A stretch of DNA of 42,040 nucleotides from Candidatus Nomurabacteria bacterium (GCA_943356525.1 CALRFG010000003.1:45709-87748); one strand, 5' to 3'; positions 7,366-15,539 are shown, counted from the first letter of the stretch. Notes: generated by a model not told the origin, from the sequence alone. Program-made: numbers and translations.

Positions 7366-8556
7366 TTATTCTTCGATAACCTCCTCAATCACCTCTATAA
7401 CCTCATCACGTTGACCATCCCTGAGCAAAGGATTATCTGTCACTTTGTTAAGCTTTTTCTTTAATACGCTATTTCTTGTCATGGCTTGCTCTATCGTATT
7501 CCCTGCTTCCACTATCTTCTTATGTGTCTTCTCAAGTATAGTTCCAAAGTTATTGAACTCTTTTTTCACTACTCCCAATATTTCCCAAACTTCTGAAGAT
7601 CTTTTTTGTATAGATAATGTTTTAAACCCCATCTGCAAACTGTTTAATATAGCCTGCACGGTTGTTGGACCTGTTATTATCACATTATATTCACGTCGCA
7701 CTGATTCAAATAGACCTGGTATACGCAACACTTCAGCATACAAACTCTCAACAGGTAAAAACAAAAGTCCGAAGTCTGTTGTATATGGAGCATCTATGTA
7801 TTTATTCTTAATATCTTTTGCCTCAGCTTTGATTCGAGTTTCTAGATTTTTTGAAAATACAACAAGGTCTTCATTACTTTCTCTTGCCTCCATCAAACGC
7901 TGATAATCCTCAAGTGGAAACTTTGCATCTATAGGTAGCCAGATATGAGCTATGTTGTCACTATTTCCTGGAAGTTTTATAGCGTACTCAACATTATCAG
8001 ACGACCCTTTTTTAGTTTTAACATTTTTCTCATATTGATCAGGTGTAAATATTTCTTCTATAAGATTACCGAGTTGGACCTCACCCCATGTACCACGAGT
8101 TTTTACATTTGATAAAATCTTCTTAAGATCTCCTACTCCAGCTGCTACTGTCTGCATTTCTCCAAGCCCTTTATGTACTTGATCAAGTCTGTCAGATACC
8201 ATTTTGAAAGATTCTCCAAAACGTCGCTCTAGAGTTGCGTGTAATTTTTCGTCCACTGTCTCTCGCATCTTATCCAACTTTTCGGAGTTATCTTTTTGTA
8301 AAATGTTCAAACGACCCTCAACTACATGAGTGATACTAGAAAAGTTTGCATTCAATGTTTTATCCAACTCCTCACGTATCTCCTTTTGCCCAGTATTATT
8401 TTCAAGACGTGAGCGCATCATTTCATCTTTCAACTGAGCCTCAAGGCGTTCTATACCAGACAAATCAACCTTAACTTCATCTTTCTTTTTAAAAACAACA
8501 ACTATCAATAAGCTTATTATTAAAATACTTTGAATTATTAATATTATTGTTACCAT
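7366..8556 (-). CDS. rmuC: RmuC family DNA recombination protein
   Basis: The 396-residue protein has an N-terminal membrane helix (residues 1-22), a coiled-coil region (about 35-135) and the conserved RmuC nuclease-like core (about 150-350). Recognisable core segments are GTWGEVQLGNLIE, the lysine-bearing WLPIDAKFPLEDYQ, and LFLPVESLYAEVLR, followed by GPTTVQAILNSLQMGF. RmuC limits recombination at inverted repeats in E. coli and carries a PD-(D/E)XK-like core. Anchoring at the membrane is typical of the family. A TATAAT at 8569-8574 lies 12 nt upstream of the ATG. The gene is in a minus-strand series with the aldolase upstream. Confidence 0.92.
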   Translation of the reverse strand: MVTIILIIQSILIISLLIVVVFKKKDEVKVDLSGIERLEAQLKDEMMRSRLENNTGQKEIREELDKTLNANFSSITHVVEGRLNILQKDNSEKLDKMRETVDEKLHATLERRFGESFKMVSDRLDQVHKGLGEMQTVAAGVGDLKKILSNVKTRGTWGEVQLGNLIEEIFTPDQYEKNVKTKKGSSDNVEYAIKLPGNSDNIAHIWLPIDAKFPLEDYQRLMEARESNEDLVVFSKNLETRIKAEAKDIKNKYIDAPYTTDFGLLFLPVESLYAEVLRIPGLFESVRREYNVIITGPTTVQAILNSLQMGFKTLSIQKRSSEVWEILGVVKKEFNNFGTILEKTHKKIVEAGNTIEQAMTRNSVLKKKLNKVTDNPLLRDGQRDEVIEVIEEVIEE

Positions 8557-8582
8557 GTTTATTAATAGATTATAGATAAAAA

Positions 8583-9635
8583 TTATAAATCCTGACTATG
8601 TGTTACGTTATCGATATGGGAAGACAAACCTGTTTCATTTTCCAAAGTATACTTACCTTCAAGTGCTAAAGTATTCATGTTCAGTCGATCTATAAATATT
8701 TTTCTTATACCCTCTGTATCTGCTGTGTTTTTAGAAAATGCTTCTAAAACAGGATCTTGCAGAGCACGAGAATACGAATATGTTATAGGAAATTTATAGG
8801 GTCCATGCTGCATTATCTTTGAAAGATTTAATGATGCTTCTGTTGGAGTCTGTCCACCTGACAAAAACACTACACCTCCAATATTTTCAGGTACAGTAGA
8901 TAAAAGTATATGTGATGTATCATTTGCTATATCATCTGAGCCAGCTTTTACCAATGATTGTTTACCAGACAAAGTCATAGCTGTTTTCAGAATCACGTTT
9001 TTAATATCAACTCTGTATAAAGCAAGGTCTCCAAAAAGGTGTGTTAGTACAAATGACATCTTTTCACGACACTCATCGAGAGTGTGATCTCCGTCATACA
9101 TAACTTCAGGCTCTATTATAGGAACAACTCCTGCCCCTTGTGCCAATGCTGCATATATAGCGAGGTTTCTTGAGTTCAACTCTATAATCTCGTCAGTCGA
9201 TGTTTTCACATCAACCACCATGCGCCATTTACAAAAACGTGCTCCAAGTGTAAAATATTCTTCAAATCTTTTTCTCAATCCATCTATTCCCATAGTTACT
9301 TTTTCTCCAGGAAAATTTGGAAAATCAGCAAGACCTTCATCTACTTTTATACCAGGAATGATATTATTTTCTTCACAGTACTGAGCAAAAGTTTTACCAG
9401 CCTCTATCTTTTGTCTAAAAGTCTCGTCATGAAATATAACACCACTGATATAGTTGTGCAGTTCAGGTGTTGCTATCAGAGTTTTTCTAAAGGCCAATCT
9501 ATTTTCAATAGTTTGAGGAATGTTCAAAGCCTCAAACCTTTTGTTTATAGACATCACCGACTCATCGGCAGCCAATATTCCTTTGTCTGTTGCAAATAAT
9601 TTTTGTATAGTGTTTTGTAATATTTCTGATTTCAT
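8583..9635 (-). CDS. fba: fructose-bisphosphate aldolase, class I
   Basis: This enzyme cleaves fructose 1,6-bisphosphate to dihydroxyacetone phosphate and glyceraldehyde 3-phosphate in glycolysis. The 350 residues match the animal/plant-type class I (Schiff base) family: GILAADES near residue 20, GIKVDEGL near residue 95, CKWRMV near residue 135, IIEPEVMYDG near residue 178, the Schiff-base Lys region VILKTAMTLSGK, and SGGQTPTEASLNL and YSYSRALQDP near the C-terminus. It is the only central-metabolism enzyme in the window. A CATAAT with an upstream TG (9642-9650) ends 6 nt before the ATG. The family call is secure. Confidence 0.95.
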   Translation of the reverse strand: MKSEILQNTIQKLFATDKGILAADESVMSINKRFEALNIPQTIENRLAFRKTLIATPELHNYISGVIFHDETFRQKIEAGKTFAQYCEENNIIPGIKVDEGLADFPNFPGEKVTMGIDGLRKRFEEYFTLGARFCKWRMVVDVKTSTDEIIELNSRNLAIYAALAQGAGVVPIIEPEVMYDGDHTLDECREKMSFVLTHLFGDLALYRVDIKNVILKTAMTLSGKQSLVKAGSDDIANDTSHILLSTVPENIGGVVFLSGGQTPTEASLNLSKIMQHGPYKFPITYSYSRALQDPVLEAFSKNTADTEGIRKIFIDRLNMNTLALEGKYTLENETGLSSHIDNVTHSQDL

Positions 9636-9716
9636 GTGGTTATTATGTCATATTTTAGATTTTTTTAATATTGTTTTATTGGGTTTTTGTGGGTTTTGTA
9701 AGATTTTAGGTATTGC

Positions 9717-9745
9717 TTGACTTTTAAATTGTTTTGGTGTATAAT
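9717..9745 (+). promoter_or_regulatory. strong sigma70-type promoter of lipoprotein gene
   Basis: TTGACT (9717-9722) and TATAAT (9740-9745) are separated by exactly 17 bp, the best full -35/-10 pair in the window. Transcription would start near 9752 and leave a leader of only about 9 nt before the ATG at 9761. Confidence 0.85.
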
Positions 9746-9760
9746 TAAGTAGTAAGCAAT

Positions 9761-10060
9761 ATGAAAACAAATCAAATTCTGTCAGTCGTTCTGGGGCTTT
9801 TTTCAGCACTGTCTTTAACTTCTTGCGTAGTAGATGTACCGGTCGGTGGTGGATATCATGGACCAATATATCAACAAACAAGTGGTTATGGATACCCTCC
9901 TAGTTACAGGTCGCAGTATGGGGGACAATATCACCCTCAACATTATGTAACTCCACCAAATAACTACGGTGATGCAGCGAGTAGTAGAGTAGGAGGTTTT
10001 CCACCTTTAGGTGGATATGACCCAAATTACAAATATGGAATGGGAGGTTATCGTCACTGA
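9761..10060 (+). CDS. small Gly/Tyr/Pro-rich lipoprotein
   Basis: The 99-residue protein starts with a signal peptide ending in the lipobox LTSC (Cys at residue 22), so the mature part would be lipid-anchored on the cell surface. The remaining 77 residues are low in complexity and rich in Gly, Tyr, Pro, His and Gln (for example GYGYPPSYRSQYGGQY), so the protein is probably disordered or adhesive. It has a consensus promoter and a strong terminator of its own, making a monocistronic unit that may be highly expressed. No family is recognised. Confidence 0.8.
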   Translation: MKTNQILSVVLGLFSALSLTSCVVDVPVGGGYHGPIYQQTSGYGYPPSYRSQYGGQYHPQHYVTPPNNYGDAASSRVGGFPPLGGYDPNYKYGMGGYRH

Positions 10061-10079
10061 TAACAAACATTCGATTCAA

Positions 10080-10120
10080 AAGACCGGACTCGCGCAAGCG
10101 GGCCCGGTCTCATTTTTTAT
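10080..10120 (+). terminator. strong intrinsic terminator
   Basis: AGACCGG and CCGGTCT enclose CTCGC/GCGGG and a GCAA tetraloop, followed directly by a run of six T. This is among the most stable hairpins in the window and ends the lipoprotein transcript. Confidence 0.9.
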
Positions 10121-10149
10121 ATTATTTTTGTCTTTTTTTATTTCCTAAC

Positions 10150-10199
10150 TTGAGTAAAAAAAGAGCTGTCATTTCTTGGACAGCGGCTTTTTTACGAAA
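10150..10199. terminator. bidirectional terminator, dispersed repeat copy 2
   Basis: GAGTAAAAAAAGAG, then GCTGTC / GACAGC (6-bp stem), then GGCTTTTTT. It is closely similar to 4811-4860 and 37711-37760. It lies between the convergent lipoprotein gene and ftsX, downstream of another terminator, so it mainly serves ftsX. Confidence 0.8.
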
Positions 10200-10200
10200 G

Positions 10201-11127
10201 TTATACCTTCAAATACTTCTTAATCGCCAAGAAGGACGATATGGCACCAAGTGCTGAACCTGCAACAACTAGTACTAGCATTATGTACAATAGATTTGAT
10301 TGATAATAGTTAAATAGGTTTATACCCGTACCCAACTTCTCTGTCCAATTTCCCGCATAATGGGTTATAGGCAAAAGTATAATAGTCGTCACAATAGCTG
10401 AAACGATGCCGTAAAGTACACCCACAGTAACAAAAGGAGCACGTATATATGTCTCACTAGCACCCACTAGACGCATAACAGAAACCTCTTCACGGAATAT
10501 ATAGATAGCAAGTCTGATTGTGTTAAATGTTATAAGTATAGAAACTATAGCAAAGAATATAGCAATCAAAACACCAAGTTTATTTGATGCGTTTATTATC
10601 CTGTTTAATGACGCAATGGCTTGTTGATTTTTCTCTGTATAGTTAATCTTATCGATAATATCATTGGCTGACATTGCAGATTCTTTTTGTTTTAAGAAAG
10701 TCACTATAGCATCGTATTTATTGGGATCTTTGGCTTTAACATTGATGCTCGCTGGTAGTGGATTGTCACCTATTTCAGTCAAAGCTTGTATAGTAGCTTC
10801 TTCGTCTTTATGCCTTTCTCTAAAATTTGCATATGCTTGTTCACTAGATATATATTTTACATCTAATATGTCGGAGTTTTTCTTAACGTCATTTGCAAAT
10901 ACTAGTATAGCCTCTTCTGAAGCACCTTTTGTAAAATAAATATCTATATCAACTTTATTTTTAATTGTTTCAAGTGTTGAAGATAAAACAACACCAGAAA
11001 ATAAAACCATAGTAATAACAGTAAGTGTAACGGTCAATATCAGTACCGAAGCTAATGAAACTGATCCATTACGCCAAAAACTTATAGCCCCTGATTTTAT
11101 TGTTCTTTTTAATTTTGTTATTATCAT
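10201..11127 (-). CDS. ftsX: cell division protein FtsX (permease-like)
   Basis: The 308-residue protein has the FtsX layout: one N-terminal helix (about residues 20-45), an extracellular domain (about 50-170) containing VDIDIYFTKGASEEAI and NPLPASINVKAKDP, then three helices forming the FtsX/MacB-type permease core (ALIAIFFAIVSILITFNTIRLAIY near 190; two more toward the C-terminus). With FtsE it forms the membrane complex that activates peptidoglycan hydrolases at the septum. The conserved order ftsE-ftsX is present with a 63-nt gap. Its 3' end abuts a bidirectional terminator. The start at 11127 is the only good one. Confidence 0.93.
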   Translation of the reverse strand: MIITKLKRTIKSGAISFWRNGSVSLASVLILTVTLTVITMVLFSGVVLSSTLETIKNKVDIDIYFTKGASEEAILVFANDVKKNSDILDVKYISSEQAYANFRERHKDEEATIQALTEIGDNPLPASINVKAKDPNKYDAIVTFLKQKESAMSANDIIDKINYTEKNQQAIASLNRIINASNKLGVLIAIFFAIVSILITFNTIRLAIYIFREEVSVMRLVGASETYIRAPFVTVGVLYGIVSAIVTTIILLPITHYAGNWTEKLGTGINLFNYYQSNLLYIMLVLVVAGSALGAISSFLAIKKYLKV

Positions 11128-11190
11128 TATTTTTATTTTATTTTGATGGGATTATTTATTTAAAACTTTTTAAATTTACTTGTATTTATA

Positions 11191-11871
11191 TTATAAAATA
11201 TATTTTCCATCTGGACTATCCATGGCAACGCGACCATCTTTTATAGTGATTACACGACGTCCTACATTATCTATAACACCCACGTTGTGAGTTGTAAGAA
11301 GTATTGTAGTACCAAGATCATTCACTTTTTTTAATAACTGTATAATTTCATAAGTGTTTACAGGATCTAGGTTTCCTGTAGGCTCATCTGCAATAATCAT
11401 CTCTGGCTGATTTACAATAGCGCGCGCGATAGCAACTCTTTGTTTTTCACCGCCTGACAATTCATCTGGAAAACTGTGCATCTTATGTTTAAGTCCAACA
11501 AGGTCAAGTGCATGTGGTACGTCGTTTATAATAGCTTCATCATCCATACCAGCCGCCTCCATAGCAAAGGCTACGTTTTCATAAGCTGTTTTATCTGGCA
11601 ATAATCTAAAGTCTTGAAACACAGTTCCTACACGACGACGATATTGATTAATGTGACTTCTCTTCAATTGATGTATATCAACATTCTCAAAAGTCACCGT
11701 TCCTTCTGTTGGTTTTTCTTCTGCGAGTATAAGTTTCAAAAGTGTAGTTTTACCGGCACCTGAATGTCCCACAATAGAAACAAACTCTTTTGGTTTGATA
11801 TGTATATTTATATTTTTTACTGCAGTGTCGCCTGTATGATAAAGTTTTGTTACATCATTAAATTTAAGCAT
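11191..11871 (-). CDS. ftsE: cell division ATP-binding protein FtsE
   Basis: The 226-residue ABC ATPase carries Walker A GHSGAGKTT (around residue 35), Q-loop FQDFRLLPD, signature LSGGEKQR, Walker B MIIADEP and a switch His in LLTTHN. The FRLLPDKTAYENVAFAME segment and the adjacent ftsX identify it as FtsE. It drives conformational change in FtsX to control cell wall hydrolysis during division. A TATAAT at 11879-11884 ends 7 nt before the ATG, so it is probably also transcribed on its own as a leaderless mRNA, separately from the sigma-factor genes upstream. Confidence 0.96.
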   Translation of the reverse strand: MLKFNDVTKLYHTGDTAVKNINIHIKPKEFVSIVGHSGAGKTTLLKLILAEEKPTEGTVTFENVDIHQLKRSHINQYRRRVGTVFQDFRLLPDKTAYENVAFAMEAAGMDDEAIINDVPHALDLVGLKHKMHSFPDELSGGEKQRVAIARAIVNQPEMIIADEPTGNLDPVNTYEIIQLLKKVNDLGTTILLTTHNVGVIDNVGRRVITIKDGRVAMDSPDGKYIL

Positions 11872-11878
11872 ATACTCT

Positions 11879-11884
11879 ATTATA
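11879..11884 (-). promoter_or_regulatory. -10 element of ftsEX
   Basis: On the minus strand a perfect TATAAT, preceded directly by TG, ends 7 nt upstream of the ftsE ATG. This fits the leaderless promoter pattern of the window. Confidence 0.6.
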
Positions 11885-11934
11885 CAATAATATTAAGAAT
11901 TATGTTCAGTGTTTATATTTATAATTAATAAAAA

Positions 11935-12198
11935 CTATCTTTTAATATTATTTAAGTCTATACCTGAATCACTTATAAGTTTTCCTAGATGATTTTTATG
12001 ACCTTTCATCACATGCATAGTTGCCTCCATCTGACCTTTACCTTTTTTAATCTCAGATTGTATCTCATCACCTATACGTTTAAAAAACTCAGGATCTCTG
12101 TTTATAAGAGCCATGATTTTTTCTTGCTCCGCTGGCGGAACATCTTTAAGTTGTTTTTTTAATAATTGTTTTGTTAGAAATTCTTTAAAAAATGCCAT
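11935..12198 (-). CDS. small helical protein of unknown function
   Basis: The 87-residue protein is soluble, rich in Lys, Glu, Ile and Met, and predicted helical; it contains PPAEQEKIMALINRDPEFF and ends with GIDLNNIKR. No family is recognised. It starts 4 nt after the stop of the membrane protein gene upstream, so it is probably the last gene of the sigma-factor operon. It lies before the ftsE promoter. Its conserved position, if found in relatives, would argue for a role with the sigma/anti-sigma pair. Confidence 0.65.
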   Translation of the reverse strand: MAFFKEFLTKQLLKKQLKDVPPAEQEKIMALINRDPEFFKRIGDEIQSEIKKGKGQMEATMHVMKGHKNHLGKLISDSGIDLNNIKR

Positions 12199-12202
12199 AC
12201 CT

Positions 12203-13066
12203 TTATGGTAGCAAAATAGTCTTCAACTCCGCAACTATACGGTCATACAATTGTAATGATATAATTGCATTTTCAAAATCTTTGTCTTTTAGGTATTTGT
12301 CAGATATCTCAATAGTTTTTTTGGCACTATCTATCATATCTGTTGTTGAAGCGTTTACTTCAAAATCTAGAATGTCTTTATTTGCCAAAACTAGTCTTTC
12401 AGTAAGATCAGCTTCAGTGGTTGTAGATATATTGTTTGATTCTTTTTTCTCAATGTCCACTCGTAAATCAATAGCCTCAAACACTTCCGCTTTTACACTT
12501 GTTGATACTTTATATAACTCGTCAGCCTTAAGAGCTGCTTCAAGGTCTAAGGCTACGTTTTTAGCTTCTGATATCTTGTTTTCACTAACTAGAGCAGCCA
12601 CTTGATTCCTTATCTCTTTTGAACGAGATGATAGTTGATCAGCCAATATACCAGTTTTAACAGGTTGATCTAAAAGAGCTAAAGCTTTTATCTCTTTTAT
12701 ATCTTGTTTGTTTTTAGATAAGTTGGACTTTATAGCATTATCTCTCTTAAGGTCAGATAAAGATGTTTTTATATCATCAATGTTTGATATAGCCACTTTT
12801 GATTTATCACTAAATAGACCAGCTGCTTGTGTACCAATAACAGCTATAAGCAATACAGGGATAGAATATCTCAAGTATTGAGTTAAATATGTCTTATATG
12901 TGTAAAATGGAGATTTTACAGCTTGTTTTATAACCTTCATTTCCGCTCTTTCAAAAACAGATGCCAACATATTTTCTTTTTCAGAGTATGACAAATTAAC
13001 AGACTCATTTGATGTAAATGATTTTAGAATGTTTTCTATTCTTTTGTCGTTAATAATTTTTGTCAT
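12203..13066 (-). CDS. membrane protein after sigma factor, putative anti-sigma (DUF5667-like)
   Basis: The 287-residue protein has a cytoplasmic N-terminal part of about 70 residues, a single helix near residues 72-90 (YSIPVLLIAVIGTQAAGLF) and a long extracytoplasmic helical region. Its start overlaps the end of the sigma factor gene by 17 nt, which implies translational coupling. This arrangement, with a single-pass protein coded right behind an ECF sigma, is the classic one for an anti-sigma factor that holds the sigma at the membrane. The SPFYTYKTYL segment before the helix resembles DUF5667 proteins of CPR bacteria. No zinc-binding anti-sigma motif (HxxxCxxC) is present, so the role is inferred from context. 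Confidence 0.7.
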   Translation of the reverse strand: MTKIINDKRIENILKSFTSNESVNLSYSEKENMLASVFERAEMKVIKQAVKSPFYTYKTYLTQYLRYSIPVLLIAVIGTQAAGLFSDKSKVAISNIDDIKTSLSDLKRDNAIKSNLSKNKQDIKEIKALALLDQPVKTGILADQLSSRSKEIRNQVAALVSENKISEAKNVALDLEAALKADELYKVSTSVKAEVFEAIDLRVDIEKKESNNISTTTEADLTERLVLANKDILDFEVNASTTDMIDSAKKTIEISDKYLKDKDFENAIISLQLYDRIVAELKTILLP

Positions 13067-13646
13067 ATCTTTGTTTTAATTTTTCTAATATACGATGAAC
13101 TTTTACAGCTATAGTGTTTTCTTTCTGTCCTGTGATTTCTGATATATCTGTAAGAGATAATCCTTCGATAAATCTCATGTAGATAAGTTCTTGAGAATCT
13201 GTGTCTAAACCCTTGATCGATTTAAGAACAGCTTTGTAATCAATATCCAGACTTGTGGCGTGTGACACATCCTCATCTGATGAATACTCAAACCCATTGT
13301 CTAACAACTCATCAAGGGACTGAGTTTGCTTCTTTCTATAATGATCGATGATAGTGTTTCTGATAGTTTTAAAAAGGTAGGCTTTGTGATTGAAATCAAC
13401 CTCATCTTCCCTCTCAATACTGTCTTCCAAATATCTAAAATATTTGAAGAATACATCTTGTACTATATCTATAGCTTTTTCTTTGTCACTTACCCTAAAG
13501 AAAGTAAAGCGATAAAGTTGGTCTATATGTTCATTGTATATATTTTCAAAGTAACTGTTGAACTCTGTTTTTGAAAGAGATTTTATAGCAGTATTTGTGT
13601 TTAGCATAGTATCTTCTTTCATAATATTAAACGTATGAGTTGACAT
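13050..13646 (-). CDS. ECF-type RNA polymerase sigma factor
   Basis: The protein has sigma region 2 at about residues 35-85 (LYRFTFFRVSDKEKAIDIVQDVFFKYFRYL, quoted in parts: the -10 recognition helix is AIDIVQDVFFKYF) and region 4 at about 140-195 (ELIYMRFIEGLSLTDISE, then a helix-turn-helix through NTIAVKVHRIL). No region 1 or 3 is present, as expected for the ECF group. It directs RNA polymerase to a special promoter set. The ATG at 13646 is the first available, but the ATG at 13607, preceded at about 8 nt by GAAAG, is a plausible start and would remove 13 residues. A 29-codon ORF precedes it and a putative anti-sigma gene overlaps its end. Confidence 0.9.
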   Translation of the reverse strand: MSTHTFNIMKEDTMLNTNTAIKSLSKTEFNSYFENIYNEHIDQLYRFTFFRVSDKEKAIDIVQDVFFKYFRYLEDSIEREDEVDFNHKAYLFKTIRNTIIDHYRKKQTQSLDELLDNGFEYSSDEDVSHATSLDIDYKAVLKSIKGLDTDSQELIYMRFIEGLSLTDISEITGQKENTIAVKVHRILEKLKQRYDKNY

Positions 13647-13658
13647 GATATTACAAAA

Positions 13659-13748
13659 TTAACGTGATAAATAAGTAATAAATGACAATACAACAACCAA
13701 TATAGTTACGAAGCCAGTTATGAGTTTTAAAGACGTTTTATCTATCAT
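13659..13748 (-). CDS. 29-aa membrane microprotein upstream of sigma factor (putative)
   Basis: This short ORF (ATG at 13746-13748, stop TAA at 13659-13661) encodes a basic N-terminus, MIDKTSLKLI, then one hydrophobic helix (TGFVTILVVVLSFITYL), and ends with SR. It is the first ORF after a good extended -10, which ends 12 nt upstream, and the sigma factor gene starts 12 nt after its stop. A transmembrane microprotein at the head of a sigma/anti-sigma operon could be a regulator or leader peptide. Evidence is composition, position and promoter only. Confidence 0.45.
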   Translation of the reverse strand: MIDKTSLKLITGFVTILVVVLSFITYLSR

Positions 13749-13760
13749 ATTGTGTATACC

Positions 13761-13769
13761 ATTATAACA
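13761..13769 (-). promoter_or_regulatory. extended -10 promoter of sigma-factor operon
   Basis: On the minus strand TGTTATAAT is a perfect extended -10. It begins directly after the terminator of the S-layer-like gene, so the -35 region would fall within the terminator hairpin and the extended -10 must carry recognition. Confidence 0.65.
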
Positions 13770-13797
13770 CAAAAACCACCCGGGTGGGTGGTTTTTG
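13770..13797. terminator. terminator of S-layer-like gene
   Basis: CAAAAACCACCC (13770-13781) and GGGTGGTTTTTG (13786-13797) form a perfect 12-bp stem with a 4-nt loop. On the minus strand the T-tract follows the hairpin. It ends the gene at 13848-15539. A 15-nt near-palindrome CTAGTTTTAAACTAG (13804-13818) lies between it and the stop codon. Confidence 0.85.
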
Positions 13798-13847
13798 TTG
13801 AGTCTAGTTTTAAACTAGCTTGTTTTCATCAAATATATCGATTGGGA

Positions 13848-15539
13848 TTATTTGTTGAATACAGCTGAGTTATCACTATCAAATGGCTCGAATCCACCTG
13901 GTAGAGTAAACAATGGACCTGCTGTTGAAGTTGCATAACTTACACTTTGTACAAAAGCTTTTAGGTTTGTTGTAGCAGCGATTGTAGATGATGCAAATGT
14001 AGCAGAAATTGTTACAGCTTTTGTTGCACCGTCAGCAAATATTGCTAGACCTGATTCATTTGGTGCAACGCTTACTGATGTTGTAGCAACTATAGCATTA
14101 GTTGAAGCATTTTTAAGACCGATAACTGCTGTTGTTGAAGCTACTGCAATAGATGAACCTCTAGCTGTTAAGTTAAGTCTTATATCAGCTGTAGCTGAAA
14201 CTCCAACTCCGTTTTGATTACTTGTTACAGAAACTGTAGATGAAGTTTTTGTAAACTCTGGTACAGTTGTAGCAAAGAAGTGGAATGGACCTGCAACTGT
14301 TGCTGATGCTGTTGCTGATGCTCCATCAGCTTTTTCAAATACAACTGAAGTTATACTTGTTTTAACCAAAGTTCCATTAACTGTTGTTGAAGGCATATCA
14401 GCTTTTACTGTAAATGTTACAGTCTGATCTTCGTTTACTGTTACATTTGAGTTTTCAATGTCGAATGACACAACACCTGTTCCTGCAGTAACTGTTCTAG
14501 AATCTAGAAGAGTTGAACCTTGGTATAGGTATAGGTTTGAAGGCATTGTTCCTCCTGTTGATGTAGCAGCTGTTACATTAACAGTTCTGATTTTTGAAGG
14601 ACCTGATTCTGATTTTATAGCAAATGTTGATGTAAGAACTTTTTCAGCACCGTTTGAATTTGGATTAATTCTGTAATTCAATGCGTATACTGTTGTAGCA
14701 TCTGAGTTTAGTAATACTGATGAGTTACCTGGTTTTTTGAATATATGTGTTCTATTTCCTACTGTTGAACTGTTGTATGTACTTATACCTCTACCGTCTA
14801 CAACTCTTGCTCCGTTAGAAGCAACATCTATAGATACAGTTCTGTTTGTATCAATTGAGTTTGTGTTAAAAGTTACTGTAAATGTTTTTATAGTATCTTT
14901 AGAAACTTTAGTTGATAGACCTGAGATTTGTACGTAATAGTTGTTTGTTCCTGTGTATCTTGAGAAAGTAGATGAGTTAACAGGGATTGTTGCCAATACT
15001 GTTGAACCATCTTTAACTGAGACACTGTTTATAAGTGTAGCAGGGTTTTCACTTCCTGATGTTCCTGTTACAGCAACATCTAGAGTCAATCTTTCAAATG
15101 AAACGTCTGCATTTTTAGCTTTAATTTCTATGCCATATACAGCAACATTGTTACTTACTTGTACGTTTGTATTGTTTACTGGTTGTGGTGAAAGTCTGTA
15201 TTCAGCAAATCCCTCTTGTCCGTTCAATACAACTGGTGTTGTTGTAGTTGTTCCAGGAGTAGTTCCAACTGTCTTGTTCATTTTATCTCTTGTCATTGGA
15301 CCAACGAATCCTGTTGAAGGGATCATGTTAGCAGTTTGATAAGTTTTAACTGCAGCTAAAGTCATGTTACCGAAGTAACCTGTAGCTGGAGATATACCAA
15401 GAGCAGTTTGTAGGGCTGTAACGTCAGCACCTCTCATTCCTTTCTTTAGGTTTTTTGTAAATTGATATCCTTCAGCTGAAGCACTTACAGTAACTGCAAG
15501 AGCAAGAGCAAGGATAGCTGTTTTAAATGTTGTTTTCAT
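13848..15539 (-). CDS. secreted surface protein with peptidoglycan-binding domain (S-layer-like)
   Basis: The 563-residue protein has a signal peptide ending near AxA (residues 1-22, VTVSASA) and then a PG_binding_1 domain at about residues 28-90, seen as KGMRGADVTALQTALG, followed by GYFGNMTLAAVKTYQ and GFVGPMTRDKM. The rest is long, Thr/Ser/Val/Ala-rich and beta-strand-like, without Cys, which suggests stacked Ig-like domains exposed outside. This architecture fits an S-layer or abundant cell-surface protein tied to the wall. Base composition is visibly less AT-rich than neighbours, which suggests high expression. It has its own promoter, about 175 nt of structured leader and a strong terminator. 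The exact role is inferred. Confidence 0.8.
   Translation of the reverse strand: MKTTFKTAILALALAVTVSASAEGYQFTKNLKKGMRGADVTALQTALGISPATGYFGNMTLAAVKTYQTANMIPSTGFVGPMTRDKMNKTVGTTPGTTTTTPVVLNGQEGFAEYRLSPQPVNNTNVQVSNNVAVYGIEIKAKNADVSFERLTLDVAVTGTSGSENPATLINSVSVKDGSTVLATIPVNSSTFSRYTGTNNYYVQISGLSTKVSKDTIKTFTVTFNTNSIDTNRTVSIDVASNGARVVDGRGISTYNSSTVGNRTHIFKKPGNSSVLLNSDATTVYALNYRINPNSNGAEKVLTSTFAIKSESGPSKIRTVNVTAATSTGGTMPSNLYLYQGSTLLDSRTVTAGTGVVSFDIENSNVTVNEDQTVTFTVKADMPSTTVNGTLVKTSITSVVFEKADGASATASATVAGPFHFFATTVPEFTKTSSTVSVTSNQNGVGVSATADIRLNLTARGSSIAVASTTAVIGLKNASTNAIVATTSVSVAPNESGLAIFADGATKAVTISATFASSTIAATTNLKAFVQSVSYATSTAGPLFTLPGGFEPFDSDNSAVFNK

Noticed and set aside
9648-9881. 77-codon ORF on the minus strand
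   Set aside because: It is antisense to the lipoprotein gene and its promoter, has no family features, and covers a consensus promoter.
9994-10018. CCACC/GGTGG hairpin as a terminator
   Set aside because: It lies inside the lipoprotein gene and has no T-run.
12192-12605. 137-codon plus-strand ORF
   Set aside because: It is antisense to the putative anti-sigma gene, Ser-rich by reverse reading of Asp/Lys codons, and has no promoter.
14458-15339. Several plus-strand ORFs opposite the S-layer-like gene
   Set aside because: They are shadow frames of a Thr/Val-rich coding region and have no recognisable domains.
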